This document shows, piece after piece, positions 9,207 through 17,855 of a stretch of 64,000 nucleotides of DNA (positions are counted from its first letter, which is position 1; the number at the start of each line of letters is the position of its first letter). Origin of the DNA: Cellulomonas marina (lineage in GTDB: Bacteria; Actinomycetota; Actinomycetes; Actinomycetales; Cellulomonadaceae); the NCBI RefSeq assembly GCF_900111925.1, contig NZ_FOKA01000001.1:1-64000 (forward strand). Reading direction: 5' to 3'. The notes beneath the pieces are model-generated. The model worked only from the letters and a program-made list of their open reading frames with translations. It was not told where the DNA came from and did no database searches. A program made the translations under genes and the position numbers.

Positions 9207-10298
9207 TCAGGCGCCCGGGACCGACGCGTCGATCTGGCGGTCGAGGATCGCCTCGGCGCGCTCCTGCTCGCGGTCGGGCCCGGTGCGGTGCGTGCGGACG
9301 TGGCGCCGGTACACGCCGTCGCGGATCGCGTTCGCGGCGGCGAGGGCCAGCTCGTCGCGCCGCAGCGTCTGCGTGCGGGTGAGGATCCAGCCGACGGTCA
9401 GCAGCAGCATCCCGACGATGAACGACGCCACCCCCGCGATGAGGCTCGGGAACCGCTCCACCTCGCCCGTCTCGACGAAGCCCGCGATCGCGACGCCGAC
9501 GAGCACCGCCGCGGCCACGAGCCACGGCACCGACATGAGGCCGAACGCCTGCAGCGGCCGGTGGTCGCGCCACAGCCGCAGGATCGCGCGCAGGATGGCC
9601 CAGCCGTCGGCGTAGGTCGACAGCTTCGAGACCGACCCCTCGGGCCGCGCGCCGTAGGGCGCGGGGATCTCGGCGTAGGCGAGGTCGAGCGCGACGGCGT
9701 GCGCGGCGATCTCGACCTCGACCTGGAAAGCCTGCGAGCGCACGGGCATGGAGGCGGTGAACCGGCGGCTCATGCCCTTGTAGCCGGTGAGGATGTCGCG
9801 CAGGCCGATGCCCGTGAGCGCCCGCTGCAGCCCCGTGAGGGCCGCGTTGCCCCACTCGTGGCCGGACCGGTACTCGTCGCCCTCGGCCTTGCTCGCCCGG
9901 GACACGTTCACCAGGTCGTAGCCGCGGCAGTAGACCTCGTGCACGAGCTGCACGGCCGCCGCGGGGTCGTACGTCGCGTCGCCGTCGACCATGATCGTGA
10001 CGTCGTGGTTGCTGTACTCGAGCAGCCGCCGCACGACGCGGCCCTTGCCCTTGATGGGTACGTGCACGACCGTCGCGCCGGCGCCGCGGGCGACGTCGCC
10101 CGTCCCGTCCGTGCTGAGGTTGTCGCCGACGAGCACCTCGATGTCCGGCAGGACGGCCCGGAACCCCGCGATGACGCCGCCGATCGTGGCGGCCTCGTCG
10201 TGGCAGGGGACCACGAGGAGCACCGAGGCCCCGGCGCAGCGCTCGCAGGGCCAGCCGCCCGGGGGCTCGCGCCGCACCGTGCCGTCGTGCGTGTCCAC
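9207..10298 (-). CDS. membrane-anchored GT2 glycosyltransferase (Dpm1-like catalytic domain)
   Basis: The 363-residue protein has a GT2 domain at about 25-240 with VVPCHDEAATIGGVI, GDNLSTDGTGD and the nucleotide-sugar-binding DGDATYD (Asp105, Asp107). Two membrane helices follow at about 254-275 and 285-306, then a basic cytoplasmic tail. This layout fits enzymes that transfer a sugar to a polyprenyl phosphate lipid or to a lipid-linked glycan. A small CERC pair lies at residues 18-21 before the domain. GTG 10298 was chosen over a much longer open frame because it is preceded by GGGGG and starts just before the fold. It converges with the SpoIID gene. Confidence 0.88.
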   Translation of the reverse strand: MDTHDGTVRREPPGGWPCERCAGASVLLVVPCHDEAATIGGVIAGFRAVLPDIEVLVGDNLSTDGTGDVARGAGATVVHVPIKGKGRVVRRLLEYSNHDVTIMVDGDATYDPAAAVQLVHEVYCRGYDLVNVSRASKAEGDEYRSGHEWGNAALTGLQRALTGIGLRDILTGYKGMSRRFTASMPVRSQAFQVEVEIAAHAVALDLAYAEIPAPYGARPEGSVSKLSTYADGWAILRAILRLWRDHRPLQAFGLMSVPWLVAAAVLVGVAIAGFVETGEVERFPSLIAGVASFIVGMLLLTVGWILTRTQTLRRDELALAAANAIRDGVYRRHVRTHRTGPDREQERAEAILDRQIDASVPGA

Positions 10299-10447
10299 AG
10301 GTCCCCCATCGGGTCTCGTCACCGCGGGTGCGCGGCGGGTGCTGTCGCGTGGGCGGGCCGTCGTGGGGCGCGTCCGGCCGGCGGTGGCCGGGCCGTGGCG
10401 CGTGGCCGCCGGCGCCCAGGGTAGCCGGGCGGGCGGGGGCCATGACC

Positions 10448-10453
10448 TACAGT
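10448..10453 (+). promoter_or_regulatory. possible -10 of the membrane-protein gene
   Basis: TACAGT occurs in the context CCTACAGTGG, the same context as the leaderless promoter at 44528. It would give a leader of about 170 bases containing the 11-base repeats. The assignment is weak because no -35 was found. Confidence 0.3.
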
Positions 10454-10560
10454 GGCCCCGCGCCGCGCGCCCCGTGACCCGGACCGAGGGCCGGTACGCG
10501 GCCGCCGCGGCAGCAGGGTGCGGCGCCGCACGCCGACCTGTACCGGACCCGTGACGAGCC

Positions 10561-10613
10561 CGTACCGACCACGTACCGACCACGTACCGACCACGTACCG
10601 ACACGTACCGAAC
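10561..10613. repeat. 11-bp tandem array CGTACCGACCA
   Basis: Three exact 11-base units CGTACCGACCA are followed by two 10-base variants, ending 14 bases before the ATG at 10628. The array occupies the end of the roughly 330-base gap between the divergent GT2 and membrane-protein genes; nothing else recognisable lies in that gap apart from the weak -10. One repeat per DNA helical turn is compatible with a multimeric regulator site. Confidence 0.85.
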
Positions 10614-10627
10614 GAGGGAACCCCCGC

Positions 10628-12307
10628 ATGGCGACGACCACCGCAGCCGCCCACGGCCCCGGAACGGCGGCCGGTGCGACGACGACCGGCGCGACGGGCC
10701 GGTGGGGGCGCGACCGCCTCCTGTGGTGGCTCGCCGCCGGTGTCGTCCTCGTCGGGGTGTCCGTGTGGACGGTCCTGCGGCGCACGCAGCACTTCCTCCA
10801 GGCCGACGGCGTCCAGCAGTCGGTGATGTCCGTGCAGGACGTCGACCTGTTCTTCTGGGGCCAGAACCGCTTCTTCGCGTTCACGTCCGTGCTCGCGCAG
10901 CCCTTCGCGGACCCCGACGTCAACCTGTTCGTCTGCCTGCTCGTCAACGCGCTCGCGTTCCACGTGCTGCTGCTGCTGCTGGCCTGGATGGGCGTCCGCG
11001 CGGTGACGGGCTCGCGGGACCGGTGGGCGACCGCGGTGCTGTTCGGCGGGCTGCTGGCCGGTGCGCACCTGCTCATCGCGCCCGTCCGCCTGCACATCCT
11101 GGCGCTCGAGAGCCAGCCGTACTCCCTGTCCTGGTCGATGGCGCTCGGGTCGTTCCTGCTGTGGAAGCGCCGCTCGCCGTGGGCGCTCGGCGCCGCGGTG
11201 CTGCTCGTCGGGCCGGCCGCCGGGCTCAACCCGTCGGTCGTCCTCGTCGTGGCGTTCCTCGCCGTCGTCGAGATGGTCCGACGCCGCCAGTGGGTGCGCT
11301 GGCTCGTGCTCGGCGCGGTCTGGCTGGCGTGGCTGGCGGTGTGGCAGGTCCTGTCGGCGCGGTTCGGCGGCACCGCGGGGCCGATCCCGGACGCCGAGCA
11401 GCGCTACTTCGCGTTCGACCTGCCGCAGTTCCTCCGGGACACGCCGCTCTCCCTCGGGGCCGTCACCGGGGCGTTCCGGCCGCTGCCGCTCGTGCTGCTC
11501 GCGGTCGTCTCTGGGCTGGCCGTGCTGGCGCTCGCCCCCGCGCGGCGGGCGGCGCTGCTGCAGCGGCTCGCGCTGGCCGGCGTGTTCTGCGCCCTGTACT
11601 GGGCAGTCTTCACCGGCAACCCGTGGGTGGCGGTCAACGGCTACCCCGTCCGGTACTTCTACCCGGTCGTCCTGTTCCTCGTGGTGCTCGCCGTGGTCCC
11701 CGTCGTGGCGCTCGCGGTCGGCCTCGTGCGGCCCGAGGGCGTCCTGCGCCCCGGGCTCGTGCCCGCCCGGCTCACGCGCGGCGGGTCCGCACGGGCCGGG
11801 CGCGCGGGGACGGCGCCCGGCTCCCGCGGGCCCCTGCCCCGGGCGGTGCCGCTCGTCGGGGCGGCCGGCGTGCTCGTCGTCGCCCTGGCGGGGCCGCTCG
11901 TGCCGCCGGAGCGGGCCGACGTCCTCACGGGCGTGCGCGCCACCGGCGACTTCGTGCAGGAGAACGACGTCACGTTCCTCGCCGGGTACTACTGGGACAT
12001 GTGGCCCCTGCTCCACGAGACGCTCGACGCGGGCCGCGACGCCACGTACGTCACGGGGTTCAAGAGCGGTGGCGACCCGGTCGGCTACCGCGCCGCCTTC
12101 GAGCGCGAGCTGGCCGAGGGCGACGGGCCGCCCCTGGCGGTGTGCGTCAACGAGGACCTGGCGTTCTGCCTGACGTACCTCGACTTCTGGACGCAGGCGG
12201 GCTGGCGGCCTACGGGGGAGACGTGCCCCGTGCCCGGCACGACCCCGCAGCTCGGCAGCCCGCCCGTGCGGCAGTGCCTCGTGCTGGAGTACGCGGGCGC
12301 GGTCTGA
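10628..12307 (+). CDS. polytopic membrane protein, function unknown (possibly GT-C-like)
   Basis: The 559-residue product has about ten hydrophobic segments, for example LLWWLAAGVVLVGVSVW near 31-47 and VLFRVVLAV-like helices up to about 430. A soluble C-terminal region of about 130 residues contains several cysteines. An acidic and aromatic loop follows the first helix (VDLFFWGQNRFF), and the size and topology recall GT-C glycosyltransferases that use polyprenyl-linked sugars on the outer face. No catalytic Asp/Glu pair could be assigned with confidence. The ATG has GAGGGA upstream. It is divergent from a GT2 and converges on wzt, so a role in glycopolymer assembly is likely, but the function is not shown by the sequence. 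Confidence 0.75.
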   Translation: MATTTAAAHGPGTAAGATTTGATGRWGRDRLLWWLAAGVVLVGVSVWTVLRRTQHFLQADGVQQSVMSVQDVDLFFWGQNRFFAFTSVLAQPFADPDVNLFVCLLVNALAFHVLLLLLAWMGVRAVTGSRDRWATAVLFGGLLAGAHLLIAPVRLHILALESQPYSLSWSMALGSFLLWKRRSPWALGAAVLLVGPAAGLNPSVVLVVAFLAVVEMVRRRQWVRWLVLGAVWLAWLAVWQVLSARFGGTAGPIPDAEQRYFAFDLPQFLRDTPLSLGAVTGAFRPLPLVLLAVVSGLAVLALAPARRAALLQRLALAGVFCALYWAVFTGNPWVAVNGYPVRYFYPVVLFLVVLAVVPVVALAVGLVRPEGVLRPGLVPARLTRGGSARAGRAGTAPGSRGPLPRAVPLVGAAGVLVVALAGPLVPPERADVLTGVRATGDFVQENDVTFLAGYYWDMWPLLHETLDAGRDATYVTGFKSGGDPVGYRAAFERELAEGDGPPLAVCVNEDLAFCLTYLDFWTQAGWRPTGETCPVPGTTPQLGSPPVRQCLVLEYAGAV

Positions 12308-12339
12308 CGGGGGCGCCGCCAGGCCCGACGAGCGGGACG

Positions 12340-12359
12340 CGGCCGCGGAGGAGCGGCCG
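12340..12359. terminator. hairpin between convergent membrane protein and wzt
   Basis: CGGCCGC and GCGGCCG form a perfect 7-bp stem around GGAGGA, between the stops at 12307 and 12400. It is probably bidirectional. Confidence 0.45.
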
Positions 12360-12399
12360 GGCGACGGGCGCGTGCGCGGACGGCCGCCGGTCGGCGACG

Positions 12400-13662
12400 T
12401 CAGGCCGTCGCGGGCACCAGCCCGACGTCGAGGCGGACGAACCCGACCTCGCGGGAGTCTGCCTGCACCGTGAGCTGGGCGCCGTCGCGGAGGCGGTGCA
12501 CCTCGGCGCCGGTCGGCCCGGCGATGGCGCCGTGCACGGTGTAGGAGCCCTCGCCCAGGTGCAGCGCGGGGATGGTGAAGTCGAAGGCGGCGCGCCCGAC
12601 GACGGTCGGCAGCGGCACGCCGAGCAGGCGGCTGTTGGTCCCGTAGATGCCCTGCCCCGAGCCGGACTCGAAGCCGAAGCCGAGGATCCAGTCGCCCGTC
12701 AGCGGCTCCGTGGCGTCCACGGTGACGCGCACGGCGAGCGGCCGCCCCGGGGCGACGACGCCGACCGGGGAGCCGCCGTCCAGCACCTCGACGGCGCTGA
12801 TCGTCGCCTTGGGCCGCTCCTCCGCGGGCGCCGGGGTGGCGACGGCGCCGCCGGCGGCGGCCTCGGCCTCCTGGCGGGCGCGGCGCTCCTGGTCGCGCTC
12901 GATGTCCTCCGCGCGCATCTGGTCGAACTCCGAGCGCAGGACGCGCAGCGCCTCCGCGGGCGTCCCGTCGGCGACGAGGCGGCCGTGCTCGAGGACCACC
13001 GCCCGGTCGCAGACGTCGGCCACCTGGTCGAGGCCGTGCGTGACGAGCACGATCGTGCGGCCCTCGTGCTGGAACGAGCGGATGCGGTCCATGCACTTGC
13101 GCTGGAACGGCTCGTCGCCGACGGCCAGCACCTCGTCGACCAGCAGGACGTCCGGGTCCACGTGCACCGCGACCGCGAAGGCCAGGCGCACGTACATCCC
13201 CGAGGAGTAGAACTTCACCTGCGTGTCGATGAACTGCTCGATGCCGGAGAAGTCGACGATCGCGTCGAAGTACCGGTCGGTCTGCTTCGTGCTCAGCCCG
13301 AGGATCGACGCGTTGAGGTAGACGTTCTCCCGGCCGGTGAGGTCCGGGTGGAACCCGGCGCCGAGCTCGAGCAGCGCGGCCATCCGGCCGCGGGTGCGCA
13401 CGGTGCCGCTCGTGGGCTGCAGGATGCCGCCGATGGTCTTGAGCAGCGTGCTCTTGCCGGAGCCGTTGGGGCCGATGAGCCCGACCGTGGTGCCCGACTC
13501 GATCGACAGGTCGACGTCGCGCAGCGCCCAGAAGTCCTCCTTGTGGCGCTGGGAGCGGCCGAAGTTGACGACGCGCTCCTTGAGCGACTTCTCCTTGCGG
13601 ATGACGAAGCGCTTGGAGACGCCCTCGACCTGGACGACGGTCGGACCGGACGAGCGGGCCAT
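12400..13662 (-). CDS. wzt: polysaccharide ABC exporter ATPase with C-terminal substrate-binding domain
   Basis: Wzt powers export of finished lipid-linked polysaccharide across the cytoplasmic membrane. The 420-residue protein has Walker A GPNGSGKST at 64-72, the signature YSSGM at 152-156, Walker B VLLVDE at 172-177 and switch His209. A charged linker rich in Glu/Ala at about 235-265 leads to a C-terminal beta-sandwich-like domain of about 150 residues. In O-antigen Wzt proteins such a domain recognises the modified non-reducing end of the chain. The ATG overlaps the wzm stop by four bases. Presence of this domain suggests the exported chain carries a terminal modification, for which FkbM in the same unit is a candidate. 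Confidence 0.94.
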   Translation of the reverse strand: MARSSGPTVVQVEGVSKRFVIRKEKSLKERVVNFGRSQRHKEDFWALRDVDLSIESGTTVGLIGPNGSGKSTLLKTIGGILQPTSGTVRTRGRMAALLELGAGFHPDLTGRENVYLNASILGLSTKQTDRYFDAIVDFSGIEQFIDTQVKFYSSGMYVRLAFAVAVHVDPDVLLVDEVLAVGDEPFQRKCMDRIRSFQHEGRTIVLVTHGLDQVADVCDRAVVLEHGRLVADGTPAEALRVLRSEFDQMRAEDIERDQERRARQEAEAAAGGAVATPAPAEERPKATISAVEVLDGGSPVGVVAPGRPLAVRVTVDATEPLTGDWILGFGFESGSGQGIYGTNSRLLGVPLPTVVGRAAFDFTIPALHLGEGSYTVHGAIAGPTGAEVHRLRDGAQLTVQADSREVGFVRLDVGLVPATA

Positions 13663-14564
13663 CACAGCTCCTGCGCGAAGTTGCCCTGGAGGCGCGCGAA
13701 GACGCGCTGGGCGACGAAGGTGAACACGACGCCGACGAGGAAGGCGATCCCCAGCCGGGTCAGGAGGTTCTCGGGGACCGGTTGGCCGTCCCCGGCCACC
13801 CAGAAGACCTTCTGGAAGCCCATGACCGCCAGCGCCATCGGGTTCGCCAGGTAGAGGTCCTCGAGCCAGCCGTCGAGGCGGGGCTGGACGAGACCCCAGG
13901 AGTACACGATGGGCGAGACCCAGAAGAACACCATGACGGCCACCTCGACGAGGTACTGCACGTCGCGCAGGTAGACGTTGACGGCCGCGAGCAGCAGTGC
14001 CCACGCCAGCCCCCACACGACGGTGACGGCCAGGGTCGCGGGGAAGTACAGCCAGCGTTCGCCGGTCGGCGGGTCCCCGATGATGAGGGTGGCGACCACG
14101 AGCAGCAGGAGCTGGACCGCGAAGTTGAAGAGCGCAGAGCCCAGACCCGCCAGCGGGAACACCTCGCGTGGCAGGTAGACCTTCTTGATGAGGCCCGAGT
14201 TCCCCACGATGGACGCCGTGCCAGACGTCACCGTCTCGGTGAAGAGGTTCCAGATCGTCAGGCCCGCGTAGATGAAGATCGCGAACTCGGGGATCTGGCG
14301 GGCGGCACCGAGGAACTGCCCGATCGCGATGGCGTAGATCAGCAGCAGGGTCAGGGGCCGCAGCAGGCTCCAGACGAACCCGAGCGTGCTGTCCTTGTAG
14401 CGCGCCTTGAGCTCGCGGCGGATGAGCAGGTCCAGCAGCTCCCGGTGCGCCCACAGGTCCTTGACCTGCGCGACGAAGCCGCTCGCGACGCCCGGCTGCG
14501 GACCGGTGACCCGCAGCGGCTCGGCGGCCAGCCGGGCCACGCGCGTGTCGTGGCTGGTGCTCAT
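13662..14564 (-). CDS. wzm: polysaccharide ABC exporter permease
   Basis: This is the ABC-2 type membrane subunit that pairs with Wzt. Its 300 residues contain the typical RRELKARYKDSTLGFVWSLL motif near 49-68 followed by six hydrophobic segments, including LTLLLIYAIAIGQFL, TIWNLFTETV and VMVFFWVSPIVYSW. IKKVYLPREVFPLA, between helices two and three, is characteristic of O-antigen and teichoic-acid exporters. It lies 70 bases downstream of the glycosyltransferase gene starting at 16272 and is translationally coupled to wzt by an ATGA overlap. An ABC exporter implies the chain is completed in the cytoplasm rather than by a Wzy-type polymerase. Confidence 0.94.
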   Translation of the reverse strand: MSTSHDTRVARLAAEPLRVTGPQPGVASGFVAQVKDLWAHRELLDLLIRRELKARYKDSTLGFVWSLLRPLTLLLIYAIAIGQFLGAARQIPEFAIFIYAGLTIWNLFTETVTSGTASIVGNSGLIKKVYLPREVFPLAGLGSALFNFAVQLLLLVVATLIIGDPPTGERWLYFPATLAVTVVWGLAWALLLAAVNVYLRDVQYLVEVAVMVFFWVSPIVYSWGLVQPRLDGWLEDLYLANPMALAVMGFQKVFWVAGDGQPVPENLLTRLGIAFLVGVVFTFVAQRVFARLQGNFAQEL

Positions 14565-14634
14565 GGACGTGCTCCCTCGACGGACGGCGGCCGACCGAGC
14601 GGCCGCGACAGCGTACCTGGCGTGCCCGGAGGGC

Positions 14635-16272
14635 CTAGGCGGGCACCTCGTGGAACAGGGTCCACAGCCGCTCGGAGTACTCCTCCCAGGAGGTGACCGG
14701 GCGTGCCCGGGCCTCGGCGGCGAGCCGCGCGTGCAGGGTGTCGTCGGTGAGGAGCCGGTCGAGCGCGGCGGCGAGGTCCTCGTCGTCGCGCGGGTCCACC
14801 AGCAGGGCCCCGCCGCCGCCGTCCGCGATCTCCCGCATGGAGCCGAACGCCGAGCCGATGCCCGGGGTGCCGGCGGCCAGCGACTCCGCCAGCGGCAGGC
14901 CGAAGCCCTCGTTGACGGACGGGAAGACGGTGCAGCGCGCGAGCCGGTAGGCCGCCCACAGCAGCCGGTCGTCGAGCTTGGAGGCGGTCTCGACGGGCCG
15001 CCCGTCCTCGACGAGCTCGGCGAGCCGCTCGGTGAACTCCTCCGAGCTCCACGAGTTCCCGCCGACGAAGGTGAGGCTGAACCGGCGGCCGCGCCGCCAC
15101 AGCAGCTCCGCCGCCTGCAGCACCGCGAGGTGGTTCTTGCGGGGCTCGTGGGAGCCGACGCACAGCACGAGGGGCAGGTCCCCGACGAGGAACCGCTCGC
15201 GGGCGTCCGCCAGCGCGTCGGCGTCGGGTACCGGGGCGTGCGCCGGCAGGAGCACGGGTGCCACGCGGGGGCCGGTCAGCCCCGCCCCCTCGAGCATGCG
15301 GCACCAGCCGCCGTACTCGGTGGCGGCCGCCTGCGAGATGGTGCCGACGACGTCGAACGTGGCGACGGCGGCGAGGTTCAGCGCGAACACGGCCGCGAAG
15401 CCGTGCGCGGAGGTCTCGCTCGACGTGAGCGGCACGAGGTCGAACCCGATGACGGCGCAGCGGGCCGCGGAGTACCGGCCCAGGCCCTGCAGCGACGCGC
15501 ACCGGCGCGGCTGGATGGCCAGCTCGGGCAGGACGTAGGTGGCCCCGCGCCACGGCACGACGACGGTGGTGCCGCGCGTGCCGCGCGTGTCCGCGGCAGC
15601 CGTCCCTGCCGGGGAGGCGACGGCGCAGCCTGCCAGCGCGGCGTCCCGGTCGGCGTCCGCGAGCGGGACGAGGGCGTCCATGTCGGGCGTCCACGCGACC
15701 GCGGTGTAGTCGTGCGCGTCCCGCCACGCGCGGCCGACGTGCCGGGCGACGCGCTGGATCCCCGTGCCGAGCGGGTACAGGACGAGGTCGCCCATGTCGA
15801 CGAGCGTCCCCTCCGCCTCCACGCGCACCTCGCGGGTGGCGGAGGCGCCCGTCGTCGCGGCGCGGGCCGCGTGCAGCACAGCCGCGGGTCCGTCGAGGGT
15901 GGCGGCGCGCCGGGCGTCGACGACCTCGTCGGCCGTCGGGAGGCGGGCGGCGAGCACCGCGAGGGCGAGCCAGGTGGTCGGGTCGTCGGCGTCGCGCAGC
16001 AGGGCGACGGCCTCCCGCTCGAGGTCGGCGGCGCTGCCCCCGCGCACGGGGCGCAGGGGGTCGGTGCCGTCGAGCGCGGCCAGCAGGACGCGCAGGCGCC
16101 GCTCCCACACGTCGGCGGGGACGCGCGCCGGGAGCACGGCGGGAAGGACGGCGGGCAGCACGGCGGGCGCAGCGGCGCGGGCGGCCCGGCGCACGACGGC
16201 TGCGGCCCGCCCGGCGGCGGAGCGGGCGAGCGCGGACGCCCCCGCGGAGGTGGTGCGGCCGGCGGCGCTCAT
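14635..16272 (-). CDS. GT-B (GT4-type) glycosyltransferase with long N-terminal region
   Basis: The C-terminal half of this 545-residue protein is a GT4 domain. It shows PLVLCVGSHEPRKNHLAVL, FTFVGG-like strands and the donor-binding ESVNEGFGLPLAES-type motif (FPSVNEGFGLPLAE, with the EX7E glutamates). The N-terminal half, about 230 residues, is helical and Ala/Arg-rich and ends in a region (VDMGDLVLYPLGTGIQRVARH) shared with the next gene upstream. The start ATG overlaps the stop of that gene (ATGA). It is a paralogue of that neighbour and probably adds a different sugar to the same chain, or acts as its partner. Confidence 0.87.
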   Translation of the reverse strand: MSAAGRTTSAGASALARSAAGRAAAVVRRAARAAAPAVLPAVLPAVLPARVPADVWERRLRVLLAALDGTDPLRPVRGGSAADLEREAVALLRDADDPTTWLALAVLAARLPTADEVVDARRAATLDGPAAVLHAARAATTGASATREVRVEAEGTLVDMGDLVLYPLGTGIQRVARHVGRAWRDAHDYTAVAWTPDMDALVPLADADRDAALAGCAVASPAGTAAADTRGTRGTTVVVPWRGATYVLPELAIQPRRCASLQGLGRYSAARCAVIGFDLVPLTSSETSAHGFAAVFALNLAAVATFDVVGTISQAAATEYGGWCRMLEGAGLTGPRVAPVLLPAHAPVPDADALADARERFLVGDLPLVLCVGSHEPRKNHLAVLQAAELLWRRGRRFSLTFVGGNSWSSEEFTERLAELVEDGRPVETASKLDDRLLWAAYRLARCTVFPSVNEGFGLPLAESLAAGTPGIGSAFGSMREIADGGGGALLVDPRDDEDLAAALDRLLTDDTLHARLAAEARARPVTSWEEYSERLWTLFHEVPA

Positions 16273-17855
16273 GCGGTCTCCTCGACGAGGTCGGCCCAGA
16301 GCTCGTCGGCGTAGTCCGCCCACGTCCGCGCCGGGATGGCGGCGGCCTCCGCGCGCAGCCGGGCGCGCAGGTCGGCGTCGGTGACGAGGCGGCGGAGGCC
16401 CGCGAGCACGTCGTCGTCGTCACGCGGGTCGACGGTGACGCAGCCGCCGAGGGCCGCGATCTCGCCCTGGCTGCCGTACCGGGTCGTCAGCACGGGCGTG
16501 CCGCAGGCCAGGGACTCCGCGACGGGCAGGCCGAACCCCTCGTGCAGCGACACGAACGCCGTGCACGACGCGGAGCGCAGCAGCGTCCACAGCTCGTCGT
16601 CGTCGACGCCGGTGCGCCAGTCGAGCGGCCGGCCCGCGGCGCGGATCCGGTCGAGCTGGCCCTGCACGCGGCTGACGTCCCACCCGGGACGCCCGACGAG
16701 GCACAGGTCGAACTGCGCGCCCTCGCGCCAGAGCCGCTCGGCGGCGTGCAGCAGGGCGCCGTGGTTCTTGTGCGGCTCGAGGCGCCCGACGGACAGGACG
16801 AGGGGACGCTCGCGACGCGGGCGCGTCCAGCCGGGCGGCGCGGGCGGGACGGTCGTCGGCAGCGCGACCTCGCTCACGCGGGGGCCCGGCAGGCCCTGCG
16901 CCGCCATGGCCGCGGCGTACCCGGCGAACTCCTGCGCCGCCGAGGAGCTGATCCCGGCCATGCGCCGTGTGTGCTTGACGACGGTGAGGTACTCGGCGAA
17001 CCCGTTCGGCTCGCCCAGGGGTCGCAGGTCGGCGCTGACGACGGGGATCGCGTCGTAGCCGATGCCGACGACGCGCGAGCCCGACAGCTCGGCGAGCGCG
17101 GCCAGCCGCGAGCAGCGCGGGTCGGGCGCCGGCACCTCGAGGAGCACGACGGTGGCGTGCCAGGGCACGAGCAGCGGGGTCAGGTCGCGCGCGCGGTCCT
17201 CCGCGGCGGCCTCCTCCTCCGTCTGCTCGACGGGGCCGGTCCACCGGGCCGCGCGCTCCGTCTCGGCCGGGGTGAGGGCGCGCAGCCCGCCGCCGCCCCA
17301 CGTCCAGCCCGCCAGCTCGACGTCCCGCTCGACCGCCCAGACGCGGGCCACCTCGCGGGCGACGCGCTGGATGCCGTTGTGGAAGTCGTAGCGGGCGCAG
17401 GAGTCGACGTCGACGAGCGTGCCGGTCACGACCCGCAGCGGCCGCAGGGCCGAACGGAAGCGGCGGGCGAGCGCGACGCCGGCGTCGAGGAGGCTCAACG
17501 TGAGCTCCCGCTCGCCCTGCAGGGCCGCGCTGCGCTGCAGCGTGCGCACCTCCGCGGCGGACGGGTAGGCGCCGGCGAGGGCGGCGAGCAGCAGCCACGC
17601 CAGGTCCGCGCGACGCGTGCGGGCCAGCTCCCGCGCGAGCTCCGACAGCGCCTCGGACGCCTGCGTCCGCGGGCCCCAGCCGGCGTCGGGGACGTGGCCC
17701 AGGACGACCCGGGCGACCTCCAGCAGGCGGGCGGCCGTGGCCTCCTCGACGCGCTCGGCGACGTCGGGCTCGTCGTCGGGCATGCCGGTCGAGGTGCGCG
17801 TCGGCGCGCCGGCCGACCTGCCGGCGGCACGGGCGGCGCGGGCGGTCGGCGTCAT
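16269..17855 (-). CDS. GT-B (GT4-type) glycosyltransferase, paralogue of its downstream neighbour
   Basis: This 528-residue protein has the same layout as its neighbour: an N-terminal helical region, a DFHNGIQRVAREVARVW segment near 164, then a GT4 domain with LVLSVGRLEPHKNHGALL and SLHEGFGLPVAESLACG. The GIQRVAR motif in both proteins marks a subfamily of polysaccharide-cluster glycosyltransferases. The ATG at 17855 was chosen because it overlaps the FkbM stop (ATGA), although the frame is open much further upstream as a shadow of FkbM. The gene is in the middle of the FkbM-GT-GT-Wzm-Wzt unit. Confidence 0.87.
   Translation of the reverse strand: MTPTARAARAAGRSAGAPTRTSTGMPDDEPDVAERVEEATAARLLEVARVVLGHVPDAGWGPRTQASEALSELARELARTRRADLAWLLLAALAGAYPSAAEVRTLQRSAALQGERELTLSLLDAGVALARRFRSALRPLRVVTGTLVDVDSCARYDFHNGIQRVAREVARVWAVERDVELAGWTWGGGGLRALTPAETERAARWTGPVEQTEEEAAAEDRARDLTPLLVPWHATVVLLEVPAPDPRCSRLAALAELSGSRVVGIGYDAIPVVSADLRPLGEPNGFAEYLTVVKHTRRMAGISSSAAQEFAGYAAAMAAQGLPGPRVSEVALPTTVPPAPPGWTRPRRERPLVLSVGRLEPHKNHGALLHAAERLWREGAQFDLCLVGRPGWDVSRVQGQLDRIRAAGRPLDWRTGVDDDELWTLLRSASCTAFVSLHEGFGLPVAESLACGTPVLTTRYGSQGEIAALGGCVTVDPRDDDDVLAGLRRLVTDADLRARLRAEAAAIPARTWADYADELWADLVEETA

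Noticed and set aside
10319-13096. A 925-residue minus-strand frame across the membrane-protein gene
   Set aside because: It crosses a gene with clear hydrophobic helices and starts inside wzt; its composition is that of a shadow.
12400-14454. One 684-residue ABC protein fused to sequence upstream
   Set aside because: The N-terminal 264 residues of that frame are a shadow of wzm; the ATG at 13662 with a 4-base overlap begins the true ATPase.
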